Assembly: GCA_003439945.1 (NCBI GenBank)
Contig: QVRM01000947.1
Location: forward strand, 92,266 to 156,265
Length of the DNA stretch: 64,000 nt
Source of the DNA: Dermanyssus gallinae
Lineage: Eukaryota > Arthropoda > Arachnida > Mesostigmata > Dermanyssidae
Direction: 5' to 3'
In this document: positions 1-11,850 of the stretch, one piece after another
How the letters are laid out: each line of letters opens with the position of its first letter
Position numbering within the stretch: position 1 is the first letter of the stretch
Notes under the pieces: model-generated
Seen by the model: the letters and a program-made list of their open reading frames with translations, nothing else
Database searches by the model: none
Told to the model about the DNA's origin: nothing
Translations under genes and position numbers: made by a program

Positions 1-165
1 ATACCGCAAAGAGTCAGCGGCCATGCTGCCACAAGGACTTTTAGGAAAATCCTAGATATCTTAACATCTCCGGCTCTCGGTGCATTGAAGATATACCTCA
101 GGTTGAGTTCCAAGCCCGTAGGGGACGGGAGATGGTCTACAATTAGAAACAACCTCCTTAAAAAA
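1..165 (+). mobile_element. tRNA-derived SINE, copy A (5' end lies outside the window)
   Basis: This is the body and tail of a short interspersed repeat found at least four more times here. Shared blocks include GAGTCAG-GGCCA near 11-22, a conserved centre around CGGTGCATTGAAGATATAC (79-97), and the tail GTTGAGTTCCAAGCCCG (101-117) followed by ATGGTCT. The same blocks recur near 15475-15580 and 18745-18840 on the plus strand, and in reverse near 4545-4885. The tRNA-like head is seen only in copies that are complete at the 5' side. There is no coding capacity. Confidence 0.7.
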
Positions 166-234
166 TTTAATTCTAGACAAGCATATAAAGGATGTATGCG
201 CAACACCCGTAGAATAATTACTCACTAGGGTGCC

Positions 235-745
235 AGAAGCTCTCATGTGTACATTCGCCTTTATAAATATTTTGCTTGTCCCAAATTTACATATTGCTCT
301 CCTATATGTTAGTCCCATCTGAACAAATACAGAATGTTATTGAAAGGCGTCCAAGATACGTTTCTAAGGCGCCTGCTGTTTAGGTGCCTTCAAAGCGCGT
401 TAGCTGATGTTGTTCCTAGTATAGACTCACTTTTCACGCAAGGTAACATATCTGCTCTACGTCAACTAACCAAATGTGACTTGCTAGGACACTTGTTTAG
501 TAACGCTCCAATAGCCTAAGGAGCCAGCGATCAATCACTTCAAAAGTCGTGGCTCGGTAGGAGTTCTTAAACGGATTGTTTGTTTGGCGGATGGCCAAAT
601 GGGGCATACAAATTCAAATAGTACACCCCTATTTGGCTATTAGTTACGTCCTTCTTGTAGGAGTACGCATGCTGAAAACAAGACATATTTTACTAAAATA
701 AACTGTAGCACACACAATTGTGTGTGATAATAAAAATAATTGTAT
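235..745 (+). mobile_element. LINE 3' end (reverse transcriptase C-terminus and 3' UTR), jockey-like
   Basis: The region from CTCATGTGTA (242) aligns with the 3' part of the larger LINE at 36600-39121. Both encode an eroded C-terminal segment with the shared peptide GVQDTFLRRL (343-372), and both continue into a similar region containing GTTTG-TTGGCGGATGGCCAAAT and TATTTGGC-ATTAGTTACGT. Stops and frameshifts interrupt the frame, so it is dead. The element ends in an A-rich run at about 750-758 that merges directly into a (TA)n tract. The clade is inferred from general reverse-transcriptase tail appearance. Confidence 0.7.
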
Positions 746-978
746 GTTGAAAAAAAAATATATATATATACATATATATATATATGTGTTAAGAGAATCC
801 GACCATCATTGACCAGCGAATTTTGCTTCGGGCGAATAAAGGTAATTTTTTACCATTAAATAACCATATGTGAGCAGGACCCTCCGTTCAATCAAAGCTC
901 ATTGCACCAACGAATAACCTGTTTTCTTGGCAAGCGGTTCACCAGGCTAGACCCTATGTTTCAAAAAGCGACATTATA

Positions 979-1002
979 ATTTAAATCGCGAAAAATGTAC
1001 TG

Positions 1003-1049
<47 letters not shown>

Positions 1050-1086
1050 ATATATATACATACAGTACATTTTTCGCGATTTAAAT
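979..1086. repeat. Perfect 32-bp inverted repeat with a (TA)n loop
   Basis: The arms 979-1010 and 1055-1086 are exact reverse complements; they begin ATTTAAATCGCG and end in alternating TA. The loop between them is almost pure TA. The right arm overlaps the left terminal inverted repeat of the element described at 1066-2093, so the transposon end has been copied once in the opposite orientation. Such a structure should extrude as a cruciform or be unstable. Confidence 0.85.
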
Positions 1087-1132
1087 GCGGGGACTTGTAT
1101 GGTCTACCAGTGAAAATTGTATTTATTAGGGC

Positions 1133-1178
<46 letters not shown>

Positions 1179-1942
1179 AGAGTAACTAAAAGGGATTTAA
1201 CAAGCTTATATATAGAGCTGTTTAACAAAGACTTTTTACTAGAAATGTATTATGCTTATAAACAAATATTTGCTGTAATATTATACAAACATACATGTTG
1301 TTTATTACGCAATACACTTGCATTTCGCATTTCAAGATAATACATAATTACAATACAGTTCATTATATATACAATTTGAACACCTTAGCGACCGTCCCAC
1401 CGGGCGAGAAAATGCAAAGACCGCCGATGCGTCGGGCAGCTCGCTGCTTAGTATTTAGAGCATATCTGCGAGCAAAACCGGCAACGACACTGATCGCCAA
1501 CTTGGTGAAATACTTGAGTCGAACATACCAAGTAATGATAGCCATACACAATGTACCTTGTGCACACGTGCCGGCTAGTGCATGCTATTCCATCCCAATG
1601 CTCCCTGGCGAGGTACACTTCTAACTGCGCTACCTCAGCCGGGGCCTCAGTCACTTTTCCTTGCAACGGTGCCAAAAATTGCTGAAGTGAACCTGTAATA
1701 TTATACGAAGGTTTTAAATAAGGGCCAAGGTAATAGATGAATTGCTTTTTGTTATTATAATTATGATTATTTAGCTATTGTGTTTTTTATTTAAATTTAA
1801 GTTAAAACCTAACCTCTGTTATAGATAATATAATATGATGTACTAATTTCATAGGACGGATTTAATTGGATATTTTTTAAATATAATTTAAGTTAATAAA
1901 CATATACTCATTTAATTTCATTTGTATTATACTTTTCAAGAG

Positions 1943-1995
<53 letters not shown>

Positions 1996-1998
1996 TTT

Positions 1999-2029
<31 letters not shown>

Positions 2030-2093
2030 AATGCGCCCTTAGTAAACACTGGTAGACCATACGAGAACCCGCATTTAAATCGCGAAAAATATT
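1066..2093. mobile_element. Non-autonomous DNA transposon with about 65-bp terminal inverted repeats
   Basis: The left end 1067-1133 and right end 2033-2092 are imperfect inverted repeats sharing CGCGATTTAAATGCGG, ATGGTCTACCAGTG and TTAGGGCG (left strand). (TA)n tracts lie just inside each repeat (about 1134-1174, 1946-1992 and 2006-2029). The interior of roughly 0.8 kb encodes no recognisable transposase, so this is best read as a MITE-like or internally deleted element. A TA target site, as used by Tc1/mariner elements, is possible but cannot be proved in TA-rich DNA. Confidence 0.6.
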
Positions 2094-2099
2094 GCGCGC

Positions 2100-2589
2100 T
2101 GAGAATATCTCAAACGGACCTAACGAAAACTGTAAATGTTCTGACGTTTTAGAAAATAGTTGATCAATAACGTGGATCTAACGCTGTCGAGCGCCCTCAC
2201 AACGACTTTTTATTTTATTTGAAGTTACTTCTAAAAACGAATTGATCGACCGAGATGGGCCTATTGCCTAGTCATCTAAACAGTCGCAACTACAAGACCC
2301 CATTCACTCGATTGACGGTCCTGTCGACGGAAAATCCGCTCCTTCTCAAAACGTTCCTGAGATATGCTGAAATGTTTGAGCGAGTGCGCGGTCGATTTTT
2401 GAGCAGTTCCTGTATTGTTGTAAGCCGTTTTATGTTACTCTAAAAGTAACACGAGTGATATACACATTTGATAAAGAAGCACAAAATCGAAGCTGCTATG
2501 CACTCAACTCCGGAATTGTTGTTGTTTACTCACCATTATTGGCAGACCCTCACAATAATTCCGAGTTATGTCGTTCAAGCACGTTAATT
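2100..2589. other. No recognisable feature
   Basis: This interval sits between the TIR element and the LINE tail. It contains only short unconvincing open frames, the longest being 62 codons at 2255-2443. No tRNA boxes, long repeats or splice-supported exon were seen. Confidence 0.4.
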
Positions 2590-3400
2590 ACAGCAGCTGT
2601 TAACGGGCTGGTTTTAAGTTAAAATTAAAAGCTAAATATTGCATTAGGTGATATTTGTCGATATCGATTTCACCACAGTATTTACAAACATATTTGTTGT
2701 TTGGAAAATTTTTTCTTCAGACAGAAGTACTGGTGGCATCCATCCCATAAGTTATTTTGCCGCGAGTGTGTCGTGGTCGAACTGGTGATTGCGATGTTCA
2801 AGTGTGGGCTCGTTGCACATATGCAGCACCGGTGTAGATAAGCCAGTTTTGAATAAACCAATTGCTCTTTTAAGAAACATAGTTTTAATCTTGTCGAGAT
2901 TCTTAAGGTTGTCCCATGTTGATTTGGGAGACTGTTTCTGAGGCAATATGTTACTTCGGAAAGAATTTTGAGCTTAAATATACGAATTATAGTATTTAGG
3001 TCAACTTGTCGGAGATTCCTCAACACCATGGTTAAGGAAATCAATTCACACTCCTTTCTTTAACATGCCTAATAAAACACAACCAGGGAGTTAGTATTAC
3101 TTCCAAGTATCTGACGTTGTTGACCAATTCAGATGCGTGTCCATTTATCATTAAAATGAAGTCAGCGTAAGCTCCTTGATTTTTTTCTCTTACATACAAC
3201 ACTTATTCGTGATTTGTCACACATAATCAAGACAAATTTCACCCCCCCCCCCCATTATGTTGCTCAAGTACTTCTGTTAACGAGTTTTGCGATCGTCTGA
3301 ACTACTGACAACTGGTTTAGAGACCACAAGTCAAGTTCTAAGAAATGTAGCGCATAGAGAAGAGCCTTGATGCTTATAAACCTCGTCGTACTGATTATTG
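2590..3400 (-). mobile_element. LINE reverse transcriptase C-terminal fragment
   Basis: Read on the minus strand, overlapping frames give pieces typical of the region after the catalytic core of a non-LTR reverse transcriptase. One is KTKFVLIMCD followed by NNVRYLEVILTP (about 3240-3090), which resembles the usual hydrophobic YLGV-L segment. Next comes LDKIKTMFLKRAIGLFKT (about 2905-2850), and last VCKYCGEIDIDKYH (about 2690-2650), a possible remnant of the C-terminal zinc-finger. The frame breaks several times. The LINE endonuclease remnant at 5200-5880 lies on the same strand and upstream in reading order, so both may belong to one element split by the SINE pair and (TA)n between them. Confidence 0.6.
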
Positions 3401-3840
3401 CATTACTTCATTTGGAAGACGGCGATAGATAAGCGGAAACTACTACTATGGGATATTCTAACCCGTCACTTAAAATGTGTTATCTGTGGACGCGACCGCC
3501 AGCCGCGTAACAAAGCATGATCAATGACGATTTAAGAACGCCAGGTACCAGACTATACCCCGACCGGGCCGAGGGGATAGTCTACCGGCCCTCGCATGTG
3601 AACGTTCTTATATGTATATGTTCATGCCGATAGCGGGGTTCCTCATCGCTACACACCTATCAAAACTTGCTCCCAGAGCTACAAGGGATTCGAGCGAGAA
3701 CTAGCCAACGTTCGGGCGATAGGACCACTTACCACCACGTACACTATGCACTATAAGCTTATACTATATATTAATGGGCACTACGACCTCTTGCAACGAA
3801 TAACTATTTTTTTTTCAAATAGTGGACACTTAGCCTAGTT

Positions 3841-3890
<50 letters not shown>

Positions 3891-4539
3891 AAAAATTTGT
3901 ATAAACGCCAGTCTACGAGGCGAGAGAGGTCCGTTTCTCAAAAATACCAAAAAAATAGCATGCACATTGATTTCGAATTAAATTTGTGGAGTTAATACAC
4001 CAGCGTAAAACCGCTAAGTAGATTGCCTCAGTTAAAAGAAGTAACATGAGCACCGAGGACGCACCACGTTCGAAACGGCCAAAAACAGCTTCGGACGAGA
4101 GAACTGTGCTTGAAGGCCACAACTTGTCATGGCTGACTGTCGATTGAGAGAAAAAGAAATGCAAACGTGGCTAGCGCACCGGAAAACTGACACGCGCATC
4201 AGCTTCGGAAAGCAATGGAACTCTTGCGACAAAATTTGCAGGTACACGGCCCGGGGGTGCAGAAAAGAACTGTGCTGATAACCCTAGTATAAATTATACA
4301 GTGCTCAAACCACACGTTTCTGGTAGCTATGGCTAAATTACAAAAACATTGATTCCGAAATTGTCAAACATCCATCATAGTCTCCAGTTGTGGCCCCGTG
4401 CGACCAATATTTGTTTAAATGTCTCAAAAAGTATCTCTCTGGAAAGAGAAATCAGAACGACCGGAAGTCAAATAGCCGCATTGCTAATAGTTTGCAAAAA
4501 TCGGGATGCTGTGATAAACAATTTTGAAACTTCCTGTGT
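3401..4539. other. Unassigned interval with a hairpin and a TA tract
   Basis: It contains a hairpin at 3550-3583 (AGACTAT-CCCC against GGGGATAGTCT) and a (TA)n tract at 3846-3888. The plus strand around 4046-4147 has a short frame starting MSTEDAPRSKRPKT that stops after 33 residues, with no recognised family. Nothing else is supported. Confidence 0.4.
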
Positions 4540-4960
4540 TTAGTTTCGGGCTTAGAGTTACCGTGAGGTATCTCTTCATTGCACCGAGGGCTAGAAATGT
4601 TGAAATATCTTTTTGGGCGGACTTTCAGCCAACATTGAACGTCCACGGGATTGCTTTCGCGTTGCTTCGTGAAACGGACCCCATAACAACAAATGTGCAA
4701 CGGTGGGGCTCGAACCCAGGCTGCACCTATGTGTCTTCTCCCGTCGCGAGACGCACGCGAATGCTATTAGGTTCGACGTTGAGATATCCAGGATTTCCCC
4801 AACATTTCTTGTGGTAGTGTGGCCACTGACTCTTGCCGACATGGTTTATCGTCTATTCTCAATGAGCATCGCTAAAAAATCGATTAACAACGAGGATCGA
4901 ACCAGTGACACCCCAGTAGATAACAACCATGACTAACCACTAGTCTTCTCGGGTGTTCAT
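4540..4960 (-). mobile_element. Tandem pair of tRNA-derived SINEs (copy B)
   Basis: On the minus strand a first tRNA-like head carries a box-B match GGTTCGATCC (plus 4894-4903). Its body shares GAGTCAGTGGCCACACTACC with copy A and then stops. A second head follows with box B GGTTCGAGCCC (plus 4706-4716). The body after that reaches the family's conserved CTCGGTGCAATGAAGA block and the AAGCCCG tail near 4545. This gives two RNA polymerase III-type heads in tandem, the first monomer being 3'-truncated. The second head matches that of copy E near 45221. Confidence 0.65.
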
Positions 4961-4986
4961 AAACCACCACCTGTATCTGGCAGCCG

Positions 4987-5116
<130 letters not shown>

Positions 5117-5199
5117 GACTCCTGACAGTGTAGTGATCCGTTTCTGGATATTAGGAGAAGGCTTTGTGGTTGTGTAAGGATAAATGGTTGGCAGGAAGT

Positions 5200-5880
5200 T
5201 AAAGTGACAGAGAAAGCTACGTAAAGATGGTCAGATACCGTTTTTTGCTTCTTATGTTAGGTTATTCGATGAGTTACTTCTCCGGCTGCAAATGTCAGAT
5301 CTAGCGTTGACTTGTGTCGGCCGTTACATCTAAGGTGTACCCAGTAGTTTTTATAAATTGTAAATTTGTTTGGGTCACCCATTCTAGAAGGATCCTTAAT
5401 GTGGAGCTGTTTACATAAAGTTTGTGGGCCGCAATGAAGTCCTTCTTTACAATCATTTTTTGGCGACCGCGGGTTCTCATGCTAATGTCTAGTTCTTCGA
5501 GAAAATTATTGTATTTTTGTAAGATGGAATTCGGAGCAATATACACTGAGTAGATCGCGAGGTCGGAAGTGGTAATAAGAGAGAACGGTGTGCATTGTCC
5601 GACGAAAGTAGAAGATAGTCTAGCGAAAATACCTGATCGAAGATTAGTTGTTGCCAGTGTGGAAAGCTGTGTTGAGGAGGCATCGTGATGGCGTAGTGTC
5701 TCTCTGTGTTACATACGTTGCTACTCACGTTGGCCTTGCAAACATTAGCGACGTGTTTTTCGCCCTTTGCGTTTGAGGCACTGGGGTCGGATTGGTCACG
5801 CTGCGGCACAGTACCTAGTTGCATGGTGAAAACTGAGACACGAGGAGCATTGTGAGACCATTTCGTCGACGAGTCCAACC
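5200..5880 (-). mobile_element. LINE endonuclease domain remnant (R1/I-like)
   Basis: On the minus strand one frame reads VYIAPNSILQKYNNFLEELD and then IVKKDFIAAHKLYV (about 5546-5400), continuing into LLEWVTQTNLQFI. This order matches the apurinic-type endonuclease of non-LTR elements, where a Y-PPN block, a FL-EL helix and a GDFNAH block follow each other; here the last is degraded to KDFIAAH. Upstream, around 5780-5700, another frame has weak traces of a zinc-knuckle region. Frame changes show that it is a relic. The domain assignment rests on motif order and residue resemblance. Confidence 0.6.
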
Positions 5881-5958
5881 AGGATAGATCTTTTTATAAA
5901 GCTTCCTCAGGGGATATATTAGCAATGCAGAATCGTCGCCTCCCGGTTTTTTGCCCCG

Positions 5959-5960
<2 letters not shown>

Positions 5961-6000
<40 letters not shown>

Positions 6001-6487
6001 CCAACCCAGGGAATCGTATGACTCGTTAAAATAAGAATGTTTCCCTAATGGAGAGGCGCGGGGGGTGCACACAGGTCTTGTTTAGGAGCGACAGTGAAAA
6101 TACTAGTTTTTCCGAGACATGGCTGGCCGGACATTACCTCACAGTGTGTGCGGTCGCAAGAGATTGAGTTATTAGGTAGCGAAATGAGAGACACTAGCGT
6201 GTTTAGAAAAAAAATTGTGTACGATATGTAATGCGTGGCTAGCGAAAATAATTGTCTTGAGAACAGTTTGCAAGAATCAAGGTCATGTGATGCCTCATTT
6301 TTTTCTTTTACGTTTAACTTATTAAAACCATTTGGTACCCCACCGATGCTGGTCCAATTCGTAATATGATTTTCGTAAGCTGTTTTCTTCGGCCGCGGTC
6401 GGATGCCGGATTCCCACAGAGTACGCCAGATACAGACCGCATATTAATTCGCTAACGTCCCCGCCACTGTTAGCATGGGACTCTATG

Positions 6488-6523
<36 letters not shown>
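5961..6523. repeat. Two (TA)n tracts around a MITE-like fragment
   Basis: Pure TA runs occupy 5961-5994 and 6492-6523. Between them, 6030-6110 (CCTAATGGAG, CTTGTTTAGGAG) resembles the start of the mariner-type MITE family best seen at 40240 and 43353. The remaining bases to about 6660 show nothing recognisable. Confidence 0.6.
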
Positions 6524-6527
<4 letters not shown>

Positions 6528-6679
6528 AGATTGAAAAAATGCGCAATACAAAAACATACGCTTCCTGATATCTCCTGACGGCGCCAAAGCATTTTACAAG
6601 GCTGGAAAAAGCCTGAAAACAGCTCAATGTCCTGCTTGTTTCCATTCGCATTTACTCACGAGATGGCTTTACACTAGCG

Positions 6680-7140
6680 TTGTGTCGCTTCGTTCGCGCT
6701 TTCGCTTGCATCACCCCCCCCCCCTCCTCCTCCTCCTCTCATGTCTTTGTTTCTCCCGCGATGCATGCGTGTCATAATTGTGGCTTCTTTTTTCTCTCTA
6801 TTTCTCGATCTCCCTCTCTCTCCCTCTCTCTCTCTCTCTCCTTTTTCAGTCTGTCCATATTTCTTTAAGTTTGTACACATTTCTCATGCATGTCTCGACG
6901 TTTGGCTTGACTTGGCGGTCGCGAGCCCATGCTGCGCTTTAGACGAGTACACGAACGTATACACACATACCTTAACATATACATCGTGCTGCATGCTGTG
7001 TGCGTGCATACATGTATGCGTAGATATATGCATGCATACATAGATATATGCATGCATACATGCTTCCATAGGTATATGCATGCATACGTGCTAACATAGA
7101 TATATGCATGCATACATGCTTACCTAGATATATGCATATC
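6680..7140. repeat. C/T-rich tract and ATATGCATGCATAC minisatellite
   Basis: A poly-C and TCC run at 6713-6740 is followed by CT dinucleotide tracts around 6814-6842. From 7021 to 7138 the unit containing AGATATATGCATGCATACAT repeats about four times with variable spacers. It yields meaningless Met-His-Ala-Tyr frames on the minus strand. Confidence 0.8.
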
Positions 7141-7149
7141 TGTCTGCCC

Positions 7150-8230
7150 ACCTGCCCTCCTATCTAGCTGCCTATCTTCTTCGTCCCCCAAAGAATAGCA
7201 ATTCTTTGCGGGACGATTCTCGTAGATCGTGAGGTTGGAGCTGTCTGACCCAACAACAGCAACAACTACAACAACAACAACAGAAAGCATCAGTCACTGC
7301 AGTTGCCGCTGAAGCCACAATGGCATCGTCACGCCTATGACGGTGGCGAGCAGACACAGCACCGGTGTATGTGTTTTGGCAGGATAGATCGTCGACAATG
7401 TGTTTGTCACGCACCACGCGCCAACAACGACGAGATGGAGACGGAGAGAAAGAGATAAAGCGGTACCTGCAGCACGTCCGACGGTTCACGGTTGGGCGTT
7501 GAGGTGTTCGCCTGCCACGATCGAGCTTTTGGATGGACAGGTTCTTAGAGACACAAAATAAAAAACGAAAAACGAATAGGAAGAGAACGGAAGGAAGAGG
7601 AACGAGAAAGAGGAATGAGAGGAGAAGGAACGAGGAACAGGATTAGGAGGAAAACGAACGAAGAAGAGGAATGGGAAGAAAAGCAGGATAGATGGAGAGA
7701 GAACAAAACGACGATGACAAGGCCGAAGCCAGGCAGGCAATGTGTTGCGACAGGTACTTCAGAGGGGTTACGGTCCGCGATACTCACCACATTTGTTGTT
7801 GTTGTCGTTGTCTTTTGTCTTTTGACGTTTTCGTCGATGTCATGTCGGCACGGTATAGCACGTGTTCGTGTTCTTGCTGCCGCTATCCTACCGTTACCGC
7901 TGCTGTGGCTGCGGTAACGGCAGGGTACGGGAAGGTCCTGCTCCTGCTGCTTGTGTCGTTGACGGTGAAGCTGCTAGGCCGGCCAAATATGGGTGTGTGT
8001 GCATCAGATGTTCCAGAGCGGAAAAGAGAGATGGCAAGGATGACAATGCGAGAGGGGTTGTGACAACCCTCTCTGTTCTTCTACAGCAGCAGCAGGAAGA
8101 CGCAAAGGCGACGGACGGGCCTCGCTAACCCGCTACCCTATATCTCCAGCTACAGAGGGAGGAAGAGAAGCGGCGGGGGGGGGGGGGGGGGAGAGGAATA
8201 GGGCGACAGACTCGAGGGAAATTATTCTTT
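7150..8230. other. GC-richer, trinucleotide-rich block (possible promoter, UTR or first exon)
   Basis: Base composition changes from AT-rich to GC-rich. It contains CAA/CAG-type runs near 7255-7290, GAA-rich sequence near 7560-7700, GTT runs near 7795-7815 and a poly-G run at 8175-8192. Open frames here are low complexity, overlap on both strands and lack recognisable domains, so none is annotated. Blocks like this in arthropods often mark promoters or untranslated exons of long genes; that is inference. Confidence 0.3.
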
Positions 8231-10079
8231 GGCTACCCGACCGCCGCTTTAGGGCATGTCGAGGATTTCCATACGTAATTGCATTACGCATGCTAACAGA
8301 ACAGAAAGAAAAAAAAACTGTCGCCGCCGGCCGACCCTAACCAGCCACAGCCGCCGTCGCCGCTTATACGAAATTTAAACAACGTACTATTACTCTTTTT
8401 CAAAACGAACACATACACACACACTCGCGTCCGTACAAGTTGCTTTTGGACATCAATGTAGTAAACATGTGTATATGTGCACGTATGACTTGTTACTAGA
8501 TAGATGAGTATGAATAAGCGTAGATGTCTGCGCGTACATATATGCATGCGTGTTTATGCACGCATATATGCATACAGTTGTTTACTGGTTAGCACAAAAA
8601 AAAGAAGCTTATTCACGCAAAAAGAATGTAAATAAAACGAGATTTAGGCACAACGAGGCTCCTTTAAAGAGTTATTTTATTTATTACTTTTTATTGCACA
8701 CAAAGTAAATAAACTTGCGCACTCCTAGCTAATGAAGTGCTTTAGCGCCCTCATAGCCCGCCTTGTGCTACTTAGAGGCTACGAGCTTTGACGTTAGAAT
8801 GAACGATGGGGTGCGATTTTTTGACAGGAAGATGAACAAAATGGCAGTACATATTAGGTGTATAGAGGCTGCTTAGCTAGGTATATATGAAGCAAACTAT
8901 AACGAAAAGTCTAGAACATACGCTTACCAATAAGGAGATTCTATATTTAATTATTATAGATGTACTGCGGATGCCTGGATTTAGCCCCTACTAGCTTTAA
9001 CGTTTACATTTGACTAAATTCGGTTTAACTTATGTGGGTGCGGCGTCATGAAACCTTACCGTAACATTATCCTGCTTAACAACTGCTAACACTTTAGACT
9101 GGTAGTGTAGTAGGTTGCTTTTATTGTAATATAATAGTTTTTTGTCCTTAGTTATTTTTGCAACTTACTCAAAACTCGGCATTTTACTATTGATTATCAA
9201 AAGTGCGAGTAACAATACAAATTAAAACGCGTATTCTTAATTCGCAAACCCAGCAACCTGCTCTAAACAATACTTAGACAAACTGCTGTGCGCTTTGTGC
9301 ATGTTTGCGGCTGTAGGTGTTTGTTTCTTTTCGCTTTCTTGTATTAGTAATATGTCGGTCGTTGCTTGATTATCACAGATATTGACATAATTCTCTTTAG
9401 ACACATTCTTCCATAGAATGCCCCTAATAACACACGGTTAGTGAACGCGATGCAATTCTTGCCACATTTAGCGCACCCAAAACAGAAGTGTTAAGAAAGA
9501 AGTTAAGAAATTCTTAATTGCTAATAATAATAATAATCATAATAATAATAATGTACGTAAGGCAGCTTGCAAACGTCGTTCGGACATGCTTGTTTATTAA
9601 TTATTATTAATAATTGCCTCTAGCCTAAACATAAATTTAAGTTATTAGCATAGCTACTGTCAAACAACATGTGTATCCTTAACATCGAAGACCTCGGCGA
9701 GACACACTTTCACCTGCCTAACATGTAGTTATCACAACGTCGACAACAAGCTCCAATTACTCCAATTACAATCGATACAAAGCGGGTTTCACTAAGTAAC
9801 GTGCGTCCAAATTCAGGTCCAATGCCACCTAGGTCAAGGTCTGCAGATTAATTAGATTGTGTACGTATGAACGAGAGTGTCGGTGCAGAGACGAGGAAGA
9901 GAAAGGGAGAGAGAGATAGAGGGTGGGTATATTCAATCAACAACCGACGGAGCCAATTACTAAGCTGATTTGCTAATGAGTTGACAGCGACGATTCAGCA
10001 TACGTCGCAATTCAAAATGACAATGACAAACATTTTAGTCAAATCTGCAAGGCTTAATGCATTTTGCTCGCCCTCAACA
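8231..10079. other. Unique AT-rich interval without recognisable features
   Basis: No open frame, TIR, tRNA box or retroelement motif was recognised. There is an AAT-type run near 9525-9552. The lack of long simple repeats sets it apart from most of the window, so it could contain conserved non-coding sequence, but nothing shows this directly. Confidence 0.35.
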
Positions 10080-11850
10080 AGCAAACTAACGCGGGGCTCA
10101 CTTCACTTCGCTTCACTCCGACCCACTCTATACACATAAACCCCCCTACACGTGTGCGCCACTCCCTCGTTTAAAACACACAAACACACCCACAAGCGCA
10201 TTTCCACCCACTTCTCAAGCAAGCGAGACACATACATACACGCGCCCACATCAGAGGGCGCACCTCGAAGTGTCGTACGGGCGGGGCTACGTGGGGCTCG
10301 TGTGAGGATGAGTAAGAGCCCACTTGTCAGCTCGGCCATTCCTCATTGTAGCGAATAAACAGCAACGACGTCTGAGCACGCGGTCCCCACGCGGCGGCGT
10401 ATGAAGACGCGTGCAGATCTGGCCATTCGACTAAGCGCCATCATCGTCGGCTTTGTCCCGTTAGCGAAGCTTTTGAGAGAGACCCGGTGAACGAAAGAAA
10501 TAGTTAGGAAAACTGTAAGAGAGAGAGAGAGAGAGAGAGACTCTGAGGAAGGGGAAGAAAGAGTAGAAAAGAAGGAAGTAGGGAGAAGTAGATAGACTGA
10601 GAAACACGCTGAGCGAGAGCAAGAGAGAGAGAGAGAGAGACTCTGAGGTAGGGGAAGAAAGAGTCAAAGAGAAGGAAGTAGGGAGAAGTAGATAGACCGA
10701 GAAACACGCTGACGAGAGAGCAAGAGAGAGAGAGAGAGAGTGGAAATGAGTAGATTCTCCGCGGTCGTCTGGCGTCTGCCAACTAAACACGGCCAAACGG
10801 TACTTGAGCAACGCTCAGGCGAAACGAGCAAAGACGCGAACCCGACGAACGACAGGCCGGGTTGTTGGATCGGTCCTACTCGAGGACGCCCAGCAGACGA
10901 ACATACAGACAGCCAAGCAAGCGAACTGCGTCTGGCGCGCTGCGTCTCGATTCGACCCCGTGTTCACCATTTGCAGGAGGATTCGAGCGAGATGAGAGTG
11001 GATGGCGCAGTGTTTCGGTGCAGCGGAGAAACTGCGCCGTGCTACTTGCTCGAGGGCGGCGGTGACGATTGCGCTAGCGACAACAACAACGACAACATCA
11101 AAAACGACAGCGTCGCCGAGTGTCAACGATTTATTTCCTGGGATTAACTCTTCTTCCACCACCCCTCGGTGGTCTGCATCATCAGCATCATCGCCGTCAT
11201 CCTCGTCATCATCAGCACCATGAACAACAACAACACCGCTACCGCCACAGCACTATCATCGTCGTCAATGCAATGGGCAGCATGATCAAGATCAGCAGCC
11301 CATGCCGAGATCCCTTTGATGGGGTGGGCAGGGAGGTTTTACTTCATAGACCCTCGACGTTGCCTGCAGAGTGGTCTTGTAAAACAGCCCGCCAGCAAGC
11401 TAGCTGTCTGGTTGAGCTTTTCCTTCTTGTTTTCTTCGGCGGCTCGCAGTGGCTACGCTGTGGGGTGTAGGCAGCCCCGCAGCCATGTGGTAGTGTAGGA
11501 ACGAACTACTTCCCGGGCGGTTCCTCATGAAGCTATCTTTTCCTGAAACAGTCTTTAGCCGTGCTTTTCCCTCCGCGAGATGCGACCAACTGTTCTTGGC
11601 GCAACCGACCAACCGAAGAGAGCGGGGGGTGTCACGGAGCGCCTACTTCGAATACCACTAGTCGGCCCTAAACGCAGAGCTAGGGACATGGGCGGAACTT
11701 GCCGCTTGGCAAGCATAAGCGAGCGGACGGAAGACTTAGAGGCTCACAGAGGGGCCGGGAGTGGGGATGGGCTACATTTGCCCAGAATGGTCGCCGAGCG
11801 ATCCTATTCAGCGGTGTGCCGAAGTCTAGTAGATTTGGAGTCATACTTCA
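10080..11850. other. CpG-containing GC-rich block with a 100-bp tandem duplication
   Basis: The block is rich in CG dinucleotides and CAA, ATC and CAG-type triplets (about 11085-11270). Overlapping frames on both strands are low complexity. A frame starting at 11221 (MNNNNTATATALSSSS) stops after 21 residues. A frame around 11271 (MGSMIKISSPCRDPFDG) runs into GGTGGGC, which could be a splice donor, but without a partner exon no CDS is called. A promoter or 5' UTR role is possible. Confidence 0.3.
10517..10740. repeat. (GA)n tracts and two copies of a 100-bp GA-rich unit
   Basis: The sequence from CTCTGAGGAAGGGGAAG at 10541 repeats at 10641 with a period of exactly 100 bp and only a few differences; each copy ends in a (GA)n run. 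Both share GGGAGAAGTAGATAGAC and GAGAAACACGCTGA. Confidence 0.9.

Noticed and set aside
10461..10811. Ser/Leu-rich minus-strand frames
   Set aside because: Translations of the GA-rich tandem repeat.
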